DNA of 27,915 bases from Phallusia fumigata (lineage: Eukaryota; Chordata; Ascidiacea; Phlebobranchia; Ascidiidae), in NCBI GenBank assembly GCA_008931825.1, contig QXVZ01015109.1:1-27915 (forward strand), in the 5' to 3' direction. The notes beneath the pieces were generated by a model. The model worked only from the letters and a program-made list of their open reading frames with translations, made no database searches and was not told where the DNA came from. The position numbers and the translations under genes were made by a program. The first letter of the stretch is position 1; each line of letters opens with the position of its first letter. This document shows positions 19,351-27,915 of the stretch, one piece after another.

Positions 19351-21000
19351 CAAAAAGGAATTGAAGTTATTTGTATTTTCANTGTTACAATTCCGTAGAC
19401 ACACTAAAAGCGCATTCCCGTATGAATTTAGTTGTACAAGCGTGCATAAAAGATTTTTGCCACGCATTATGAACTTCAGACACGACATATGTAAATCATT
19501 TATTATCTATGGGGCCAAATCGATTTTTCTCAAAAACAAACTTCTGCCGTTCCTTGATAATTTTTAACAACTTAGCAAAAATAGTTTTGTTTATCTAACA
19601 CTAATTCTGCCTTTAGTGTAGATTCAATTAATAAGAGTTTAAAGATTTAGACAGTACAAGTGTGGTAAGTTTAAGTTCAGTTGAGTTTAAGGTTTGTGAC
19701 AGAAAACGTAGCGACACAACAGCAAACGTTTTCAGACCCGTTGGTGTGTAGCACTTTTCAGTTAAAGCGGAACAATTTCACTCAAAAGATCTGAAAAAAA
19801 TTGACATGTTTTATTCTGATCAGTTTTGTCAATTCTTGCTCACTCGGTGACAGAAAGTGTTGTTCTGCCCAAACTGCTGTGAACGTTGCTTTAGGTAATT
19901 ACAATTCAGTTTTGTCTGTTGGAAAAATCTACACGATAAACTGTTTGTATACCGTAACCTCTGTAGGTTTGAACAGATTTGTTGCATGCAATCGTTTGCG
20001 GAAACACTTCTGTGTATGTTCTGGTTTATATGAAACTTCTGTTTTGATGCTGACTGCCTATTTTTGCACAGGATAAATATGCGAGGCTGAAGGGAGATTG
20101 GAAATTGTGGTAAACAGAATTAAGATCGAGGACCAGTAAAAAACAAAACGCAGATGAAAGTTTGTGAGAACACCAAAAACATGTGTATGATTAGAAAAAG
20201 TATTGTTCAAAGTCCTGTTAGTAAGCTGGTTCCAAAGTCCAAAGGACACAACTTGATCAGGCTATCTAAACAGCATTGAGCTATTTGATACTGTGGTCAG
20301 AAAAGATGCAAATAACAAGGTTATGATTTGTTTTCGGCTGATAATGATGTATAGTTTTGAATAGAGAGTTTGTTTTTGCTGTGTTTTATCTGCAAAACAG
20401 ATTCGGGGTTTTTACAACTGTTATTTGGTGATGTATTATAAGCCTAACTGATCGGAAATTGCTGTATCTGTATAAACCAGTCTGCTACTTTGAAACTATG
20501 TTGGTTGTTTATTGTCAAAGAAAAAGGTTTTCATTTTGTTTTTGTATTGGAACTCAGTTGCAACAGTTCATGTATGGCTTAGTCATTTGTTGCTGTTGCT
20601 TTGCAAAACAAAAATAATTCTGCATTTGTTGTGCTGCTTATGAAAGCTAAATTCTACAGTAGGTGCAGAAAAGAACATGTACTTCAGAAAAAATGTAAAA
20701 AGAGAAAAAAAAGAACAGTAAAAAGAAAGTAATTTGCAGCCATAACAGTTGGTCGTAATCTTCAGGTCAGCAAAGGCTAACTTTCGAGTCAAAATAACCC
20801 CAAGTTTTCCTTCTGGTCATTCCTTATCGCGGCAAAAGTTTGTTTTTTGAGAAATTTAGGTAAAATTTGTTATTCATTTTATGACGTTAAAACTAGAACT
20901 AACTTAGGTATGCCACCACGCTTATTCATTTAATATTTTGCGTCAATGTTTGTTGAACTATTGAACACTTGATACCAGAGTCGTACCAGTATTCGATTTT
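19350..21000. other. Gene-free AT-rich stretch
   Basis: I see no supported gene. A 91-codon frame at 19801-20076 is cysteine-rich with a hydrophobic start, but has no recognisable domain or paralogue. A single N lies at 19382 without flanking duplication. A short purine-rich run occurs near 20690-20730. Confidence 0.4.
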
Positions 21001-21009
21001 GTTTATTAC

Positions 21010-21480
21010 GCCATATGTTCTTCTATTTTATCTATGTCCGTCTTTCTCTGCTCCTTCGTAGTCATTTGTCGTTTATTATCTTTGTCAGCTGCACTGTAAG
21101 CATTTCCGTTGTCTCACACCTGAGTCCACGCCTTTGTCGGCGTCTTTCTGTCGTTTGGCTGTTGCGTTCGCTTTTCCGTCAACGCCATACTTTTTTGCCT
21201 TTTATTTTACCTATATTTCGACATCTTCGTCTTTTTTCCGTTGTTGCTGCTTTGTTCTCCTCCTGTTCTTCTTCACGTTCGTGATCCTCCTTTTTCGTCG
21301 CCCCTCACGGTCGAACTCTGTCGTTATCCCAGTTGACTTTCTGTTTACAATTTTTCCCATACTTGTCGGCATCTTTCTTATCGATGTTATCTTTGTTTTT
21401 CCTTTTGTCTTGCCGCCATTTCCGCCTCTGTCGACTTTATCTTTGTCACATCTTTTTCTAAATCGGCGTCCATGCCGATC
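21010..21480. repeat. Decayed pyrimidine-rich flank of the minisatellite
   Basis: Biased to TTT/TCC/TCG/CTT triplets on the plus strand but without clear 18-base periodicity. It looks like an older, mutated part of the same array. Confidence 0.5.
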
Positions 21481-22840
21481 TCCACTCGTCATCTCCATTT
21501 CATCAACTCAGTCGTCGTCATTACCGTTTTCGTCATCATAGTCGCCGTCATCTCCGTGGTCGTTTATCACGGTTTTCGATGTCATCTCTGTTGTCGTCAT
21601 CATCTCCGTTGTCGTCATCTCCGTCGTCGTCATCAACGTTTCTGTCATCGCCGTCGTCGTCATGCACATTGTCGTCATCACTGTTTTCGTTGTCATCCCC
21701 TTTGTCGTCAGCAGCGTTGTCATCATCCCCGTTGTCGTCATCCACGTTGTCGTCATTACTGTTTTCGTCGTCATCTCTGTTGTCGTCATCACCGTTTTCA
21801 TCGTCATCACCGTTGTCGTCATTACCGTTTTCATCGTCATCACCGTTGTCGTCATCATCTCCGTTGTCGTCATCTCCGTCGTCGTCGTCATCATCTCCGT
21901 GTCGTCATTCCCGTTGTCGTCATCCCCGTTGTCGTCACCACTGTTTTCGTCATCATCTTCATCGTCGTCATCACCATTCTCGTCGTCAGCTCCGCTTTCG
22001 TCATCACCATTTTCGTCATCATCTCCGTGTCGTCATCCACGTTGTCGTCATCACTGTTTTTGTCGTCATCTCTGTTGTCGTCATCACTGTTGTCATCGTC
22101 ATCACCGTTTTCGTCATCACTGTTGTCGTCATCACCGTTTTCATCGTCATCACCGTTGTCGTCATCTCCGTCGTCGTCATCTGCTCCGCTTTCGTCATCA
22201 CCGTTTTCGTCGTCATCACCGTTGTCGTCATCTCCGTCGTCGTCATCTCCGTCGTCGTCATCTGCTCCGCTTTCGCCATCACCGTTTTCGTCGTCATCAC
22301 CGTTGTCGTCATCTTCGTCGTCGTCAGCTTTGCTTTCGTCATCACTGTTTTCTTCATCCCCGTTGTCGTCATCACCTTGGTCGTCATTACCGTTTTCGTC
22401 ATCACAGTCGTCGTCATCACCGTTTTCGTCGTCATCTCCGCTTTCGTCATCACTCTTTTCTCCATCACCATGTCGTCGTCACCGTTTTCGTTATCATCTA
22501 CGTCGTCGTAATCACCGTTTTGGTCATCTCCGCTTTCGTTATCACCGTTTTTTCGTCTCCGTTGTCGTCATCACTGTTTTTGTCCTCATCTCTCTTGTCG
22601 TCATCACCGTGTTCTTCATCTCCGTTGTCATCATCCCCGTTGTCGTCATAATCGTTTTCGTCATCATATCCGTCGCCGTCATCTCTGTTGTCGTCGTCTT
22701 CGTCATCCCCGTTGTCGTCATCTCCGTCGTCGTCGTTCCCATTTTCATCATCTCCCTTTTAGGTCATCCCCGTTGTTGTCATCCCCTTCGTCGTCGTTCC
22801 CGTTTTCATCATCTCCCTTTTAGGTCATCACAGTCATCCA
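21480..22840. repeat. 18-bp GTC-rich minisatellite
   Basis: About 1.36 kb built from variants of GTCGTCATCACCGTTTTC. The plus strand is almost purine-free apart from G at fixed places. Longer-range copies occur: a block with CTGCTCCGCTTTCG recurs near 22188 and 22260, and a 60-base unit ending TCCCTTTTAGGTCATC recurs at about 22730-22770 and 22790-22830. The repeat lacks stops in five of six frames, giving open frames up to 491 codons that are low-complexity (Ser/Pro, Val/Ile or Arg/His by frame) and not supported as genes. Confidence 0.85.
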
Positions 22841-23300
22841 TCTTCGCATCTTTATCATCGGTCAGCAGTGGTGACAACGTGCTTTGCCGAAAATACTCCC
22901 AGAATCTTCATTGTGTTCTTCTACCTCAAGCGCATCACCTGAATTAAAAAAGTGAGTTCCCTCACATCGGGTAATGTTAATCGATATGTTCGTGATACAG
23001 GGAGTAGTTTTTTTCATGCAGTAAACGACAATGTAGTTAGTACAAATTTTGCTTCACAAATTGCTTTATGTTTCTGTATACTGGCAGGTTGATGCAAAAA
23101 CATAAACACACAAGAATGAAACTAAAGAAAAACAACGAGAGTCGTTCAACATCAACAAACGTTACTATGGGGGAAGAAGTACGTTGCTCTTTTGTTAACG
23201 ATATTTAGGGGCGGGTTTATTTTTTATTTTTTATTTCAATTTAATTTAGTGATACGATTACAAACTTTGTATTTTTGATTGTATTTAATAATGATTTCAG
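22840..23300. other. Gene-free stretch right of the minisatellite
   Basis: AT-rich single-copy-looking sequence; no gene or clear repeat seen. Confidence 0.4.
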
Positions 23301-23301
23301 A

Positions 23302-23854
23302 CGATGTGGATTTTGCCTTTATTCTAAGCCTTGCACAGCACCAACTGTCGTTTATTGTTCGCCCTGGAACCAACCAAGGTAAAGACATTTTTTCGGATGT
23401 ACTCAACTCGTATCGCATAGTTCAGGAAATGAAGATGTTAAACTGAAATAGGTTCATCTTCTATAACGCCCTGTTTAAAATTCGCTATTGTTTGTAGTGA
23501 AACTTAATCCTACTTTTCCTACTAAATCCTACTTTTAAAGCACATCAGATTTGGATCATTACATCCTTAAACTTTTATGCTGTGTTTGCAGTTTTCAGCA
23601 TGATCGTTAACCTCAGCGTGGAGCTTCATCGCATTGCCAACAACACCATCATTCAAAATCATCAGCTCCCTCTTCCGACGACAGATCTCTTTCCTTATCT
23701 CCCACAAGTTCCGTGGGGCTCCATCAGATCACCAAAAGCACCAGTGTCCGAAATCTGCTCTTCCATTTCAAAGATGAATTCCTTCCCATCCCCACAACTT
23801 CAAATATTACGAGTTGTCAGTAACATAGGAGTTGTCGTACTGGTCAACACTTGA
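23302..23854 (+). CDS. Possible orphan exons, product not recognised
   Basis: Two stretches are bounded by good splice sites: 23302-23380 (acceptor ATTTCAG, donor CAAG|GTAAAG) and from 23592 (acceptor TGTGTTTGCAG) to a stop at 23852-23854. Spliced, they stay in one frame: DDVDFAFILSLAQHQLSFIV.. then VFSMIVNLSVELHRIANN.. . The other two frames of the second part stop within a few codons. No domain recognised, no start codon assigned, no further exons found. Could be a gene fragment, a noncoding transcript or chance. Confidence 0.2.
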
Positions 23855-23869
23855 ATGCGAATTCTAGGC

Positions 23870-24290
23870 CTTAACTCTAGACCCTAACTTTGCGCCGACG
23901 GATCTTNTACGTGTGTCTTGCTTTTAACGACTGCGTTATTCTAACTAACGTAACACCAGCAATGTTAAACTGACTTAATCACAGTTTTGCTTTCCTTCCC
24001 AAGTGTAAATTAGACTAAAATTTATGCATCACAGCAAATAACTTTACTCGAGTGTAAAGTTACATAAATTCAATTTAGAGACAAAGTCAGAAGCTCATAT
24101 GAAACTAATATAGTAGTCGAACAAAAATGGTTTAGAGTGGGTCACGTTAAAAAGTTTTGGGAAACCTTTTGTTCTCTGAAACTCAGTTTGACTAAGATAC
24201 AAATCTTTTTTTTACAGATATACAGCTTTCACAAAAAATAAACCCTTGTCGAAATATCATCAAGTGTAAGTACAGAGGTATGCTAGGTTT
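23870..24290. other. Gene-free stretch
   Basis: AT-rich; single N at 23907 without flanking duplication. Nothing identified. Confidence 0.4.
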
Positions 24291-24299
24291 AAGCCCATT

Positions 24300-24485
24300 T
24301 TGTCGTCCAGTGAACTTTTTTTTGGCGAATGGGCCAGTCTCTCTTTCTCGCCCTGCCCTGGGGTTCTGCGCCGGGCGAGAATCTCTCTGCTGTTTCAGAG
24401 TAGACCCACCGCGTGGGTTGGCACCTTGACGTCGGTGCGGTGGCTTCACGACTAAGACCAACTCGCAGAACCCGAACCGACCCAT
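24300..24485. other. GC-rich island in AT-rich surroundings
   Basis: Contains CTCGCCCTGCCCTGGGGTTC, GCGCCGGGCGAGA and CCCACCGCGTGGGTTGG. The last is a hairpin-forming dyad; CTCGCCC/GGGCGAG is a second. A 97-codon minus-strand frame (24192-24485) covers it but is proline/arginine-rich and matches nothing I know. Could be an LTR or structured-RNA-derived repeat. Confidence 0.3.
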
Positions 24486-24489
24486 ATTT

Positions 24490-27220
24490 TGAGTTTTGGG
24501 ACCTTAAGTTTTATTTGATAATTGAGACCTAAAGTTTGGTCACAAAAAGCAATTTCAACAAAGTTAACAAAGCGCACATTTCCTAGACTTATACTCGCAA
24601 AACAAAAACATATTAAATGCGTAGTTCATCGTTCGGTAACTAAAGGTTGACAGTTAGCTGTTGCACATCGATTATCTTATTTTACAGAGATTGTCTCACC
24701 AATAATTCTGTACCTTTATATTTTAAATCAAAATTCATCAATTTGAATCAAAAGGTTTTTGTTGTAAATTAAGATTTTGTGAATAAGTGACCTATATGCT
24801 GGAATTTCCTTTTAGCAGCTTAAATCCTTTTTCCAACTAACAGAACAGAACTGGTAGCGATTGTTTAAAACCTAGGTAAGTCATATAATTTGTAAGTCGA
24901 CGACGAGAAACCCCAAATTTTGCTTTTTTACTGATTCTAACGATAACTCGGGGTACCAATTTTGCGGCGACCCCCACTTTTCGTAGGCACAGAGGTGGGA
25001 TGATGGGGTGTCGATCGCCTTTCCGCAGAGATAAGTAAGCTTATCAAGTGTCGCTCGTCGTCCGACCGTATAGCGTCTCAGGTCGAAGTTTGACATTATT
25101 ACAAACTCCTAGCGTAGCTAGAACGTCTTGCAGGTAACTCGTCAACACTTTACCTTTATTTTGCATAACAGCTTACATCGTGTTACAAGAAAGAAAATAT
25201 GATATAGAATAAAATGCAAAATACCATATAGAACATGGAAATACACGAGCTTATTCTAGTGAGCGGAAATACACGAGCTTATTCTAGTGATTACAGGAAA
25301 CAGAGCTTTCTTCGAGCTCTTCCAAACGCTATGTCGTTTGAGTAAAACTTGCGACACACACTACCGCCCACTTGCTGCGTTGCTGTCAGGCGAATCGCGG
25401 AAAAACGTATGTGGAAATGGAGGAGATAATTTATGGTTGCGTTTTCACCCAAAGGGTTATTCGGAAAGGTAACAATTAAACGCACAGTTGATTTGAAACA
25501 CGACAATATTCAAGACAGTTGGGCGATGATACAGTGTGGAGGGAAGGGGCTTTTATCCAAAGGTTCACACGTAATAGGCTTGCATTTAAGCTGGAAAATC
25601 GTGCTTTAAAATTAATATTTTTCCCAGGGTTTTCACTTCACGATATTACTAGGTTAACCTTGGTTTAATGGTTATGTGGCCGCTACAAGTGTAAGCTGCA
25701 GCTGTGCCACCAATTCTTAAATTGCGGAAAACCAATTTAAGCCTTAAATTGCGGAAACCCAATTTTTTGCTTCTTGCAAAACAAATCTGCTCTTAAGAAC
25801 AAACAACAGCGGTTTACATATCAGATTTAATGCTCTTTGGGCAGGGTTAGGTTTGTCCACCCAAAAAGCTTTCACTGTTATGGTTCATAGGCTACAGGAA
25901 GTCAAGAAAATCGCCACAATACATCTAATCTCTAGTTTTCAGTATTTTGTTTCAGGAATTTGAACAAAATTTGATCCAAACCACTTTATTTGCAGGCCCA
26001 GACAGTTTATAGCGCAAAATGAGTTCATATCACATGAAAGAGGGAAGTATTTATTGCACAGTATCTAGGCAATAATTAATTACAAACTTAACAGCTCACA
26101 TGATTTGGCAAAGTCCTGATTGTCACTTAGGCTAACAACTATGTTTTTGAGCTTCAGCATGTCAGATTCCAGTTAGCTACAAAAGCTGTGTGTTTGAAAA
26201 TCAGAATATAAGATCCGTCGATATTTACATATTTTCACCACTTTTATTCGCAAAACGCATATCCTTGATACACATAAGCAAAGAAATTAGAAAATTAAAG
26301 GATTTTGCTGCGGTCTATATAACTAACCTAACGTAAAACTTCGGGATTTTTTTAAAGAGTAACCTATGTACAATTTTGAAATTTGGGAGGGGCCATGGCA
26401 CCTTTCTTCCCCGCTCGGCCATGTCCCTGTCCCCGAACGGAAAAAAACACATTAGGGGGGATTTTATTGGACGAACAATGGTAAGCTTGTGAATTCTGCA
26501 TACATAGGTCAAGTTCAATAAGACTTCAGATTAAATACATCAGCGCTCAAACAGAAAAAAACGTCGTAGTGCGTTAATAACTGATCTTTGGGTATTTGAC
26601 GCATATGCTAAATACTTACCCAAACCAGCATATGTCACCCAGTTAGCATGAAATGAAACACATGAGACTAATTTATGGCAATGACGTTTTTGATATGCAC
26701 GAAACAACGACGGCAAATGCTGTAGTTTGTCAACACAATGTAGCAGAATATGAAGTTCTTCCTCATTTCAGGATCGTGACTTTAGTGCTTAGTTGTCGTT
26801 TACAGGAATGCACGCCGACATGCGCATATTTCACGTACAGCTATCCTCGATAAACAGTAATTAATATGTCATGCAGCTGCAAGGTGTAACGTAAGGTAAA
26901 CTTATTAAAGCTGTTCTGGAAAGTATATGTTTACGCACCGACGTTTCGACGTCCTTAACAGGTCATTTTCCTAGAGGTAAATATTACTCAAAGCGCGACA
27001 TACAACACACCAACGATAATATGAAATAGGTTTGAACGAAAAATGAAGGTCGCGCTTATTGACAAAACAAAACGAACGATAGCGCAAGCAACAAACCAAC
27101 AGGCTAAAGCTTAGCAAAGGACTACAGCACACTGGAAAAATGAAACGTACATACAAAGCCTGCCTTAGCCATGAGTACAATGGTATTCACACAACGACTA
27201 CAAGCGGTATGCTCACAAAG
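24490..27220. other. Long stretch without identified genes
   Basis: No supported gene or RNA. Small features: the tandem duplication at 25237-25290, paired TTAAATTGCGGAAA units near 25717 and 25744, and a CGACGTTTCGACGTCC palindromic motif near 26939-26954. Confidence 0.4.
25237..25290. repeat. Short tandem duplication, 28-base period
   Basis: GGAAATACACGAGCTTATTC plus TAGTGA at 25237-25262 is repeated exactly at 25265-25290. Confidence 0.85.
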
Positions 27221-27229
27221 ATTTTTGGG

Positions 27230-27343
27230 CTCGATGGAATGATGCTTAAGTTTCTTGCCAGGAAACACAAGTGACCGAGAAGGGAGTAAAACCTGCAACC
27301 TTGCGAGCACAAGGCATCCCGCTAACCTCTCGGCCGTCCTACC
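27230..27343 (-). mobile_element. tRNA-derived SINE, decayed
   Basis: On the minus strand the element starts GGTAGGACGGCCGAGAGGTT, which fits a tRNA-Leu/Ser-type head with A box (GGCCGAGAGGTTAG). GGTTTTACTCC at 27283-27293 is a mutated B box (consensus GGTTCGAATCC). The following TCCTGGCAAGAAACTTAAG resembles the TGGGCAAGACACTTAA core seen after the tRNA head in many invertebrate SINEs. The 3' limit is not clear. Confidence 0.65.
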
Positions 27344-27428
27344 AGCTTGCCAAATAAAGATGTATTACGATGATAAACAATACAAACACAACGTCAATCA
27401 CATCTGAACGGCGTACTACAAGTTTTTA

Positions 27429-27738
27429 GAGGTTCGGTAGCAGGCCAAAACCGACACAAATCAGTTTAAACAAGAATATTACGTCGAAAGCCGCCTAAAA
27501 TCCGGATGTTTCTTTGATATTTTGACCCCCCAAAACCGGAAAATGAGCAAGGCTATAGCCTTGGTGTTTTTTTCAAAATCGAGTCAAAATTTTTTGTTTT
27601 CGATTCCTGTTCAAACCGGTTTGGAGGTTCGGTAGCAGGCCGAATCCGCCCCAAATCAGTTTTAAACTGGAATATTACGTCGAAAACCGCCTAAAATTCG
27701 ATTTTTTGCCCCGCCAAAACCGGAAAATGAGCAAGGCA
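27429..27738. repeat. Direct repeat, 195-base period
   Basis: GAGGTTCGGTAGCAGGCC at 27429 recurs at 27624. Both copies continue with CAAATCAGTTT, AATATTACGTCGAAA, CCGCCTAAAAT and CCAAAACCGGAAAATGAGC. The second copy is followed by different sequence. Possible fragment of a longer satellite or transposon. Confidence 0.8.
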
Positions 27739-27739
27739 T

Positions 27740-27915
27740 CTATCAAACATAAAACGCTTAGGCCGTGTCTGATAGATAAACTTTGGCCGCGGCTGGTGTT
27801 AAGGCCCGCTGCTTGCCGCGAGATCAAAATACCGTACCGCAACCGTTAAACGCATCTGGTGTGAATTTCCCCTAAAGCGTTAAGACTGCATGTGACACAA
27901 AGTTACCAGTCTTAC
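27740..27915. other. Window end, nothing identified
   Basis: Contains GC-richer phrases (GGCCGCGGCTGG, CCGCTGCTTGCCGCG) but no gene that I can support. Confidence 0.3.

Noticed and set aside
19801..20076. 91-codon cysteine-rich frame with a hydrophobic start
   Set aside because: No recognisable domain, splice context or paralogue; cysteine spacing does not fit ShKT or sushi. Kept only as a note.
21472..22947. 491-codon open frame and other long frames (310, 329, 150 and 128 codons) over the repeat
   Set aside because: They follow from an 18-base repeat without stops in five frames. Products are low-complexity in every frame and change character with small indels.
24192..24485. 97-codon minus-strand frame over the GC-rich island
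   Set aside because: Arg/Pro/Gln-rich composition follows the local GC content; no homology recognised.
27272..27343. Functional tRNA gene
   Set aside because: The A box is good but the B box is mutated, no acceptor stem closes, and a SINE-type core follows, so a SINE is the better call.
1..27915. CRISPR array, bacterial operon, phage or viral genes
   Set aside because: The sequence is spliced, intron-rich eukaryotic DNA; the only short-unit array has no spacers.

Overview
The window is eukaryotic and AT-rich. It has no operon structure, its genes are split by short GT-AG introns, and transposon-derived debris is common. The secreted ShKT/CCP/MAM proteins, a tRNA-type SINE with a TGGCAAG-type core, hAT-like MITEs, and gap-flanking near-duplicates that look like alternative haplotypes all fit a highly polymorphic marine invertebrate. 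A tunicate such as Ciona is my best guess, but that is inference.

The left two thirds (1 to about 19350) is a tandem segmental duplication with a period of about 8-9 kb. All genes are on the minus strand. Unit A (gene at 7973 down to 2054, 12 exons, 499 aa) and unit B (16633 down to 10864, 12 exons, 497 aa) are full-length paralogues. Each encodes a secreted modular protein: signal peptide, ShKT, CCP/sushi x3, ShKT, CCP, MAM. I reconstructed both models exon by exon; every junction has GT..AG, the reading frame is continuous, and almost all introns are phase 1. Unit C (19187 down to 18730) is a frameshifted 3' remnant holding only the last two MAM exons. The first ~530 bases match the 5' flanks of A and B, so a further copy should begin just beyond the left edge.

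Between the genes lie duplicated 5' flank blocks of about 500 bp carrying a CCAAT box, and duplicated 3' flanks. A hAT-like MITE sits in intron 5 of gene A, and a second candidate in intron 6 of gene B. Several N positions are flanked by direct near-duplicates, which are best read as unmerged contig ends or haplotypes rather than real repeats.

From about 19350 rightward I find no convincing gene. The region holds an 18-bp GTC-rich minisatellite (about 21480-22840) with a decayed pyrimidine-rich flank, a GC-rich island (about 24300-24480), a possible pair of orphan plus-strand exons (23302-23854), a decayed tRNA-derived SINE (27230-27343, minus) and a 195-bp-period direct repeat (27429-27738). 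The long open frames over the minisatellite come from its composition.

The two genes presumably give related secreted adhesion or recognition proteins. Function and partners cannot be read from the sequence.
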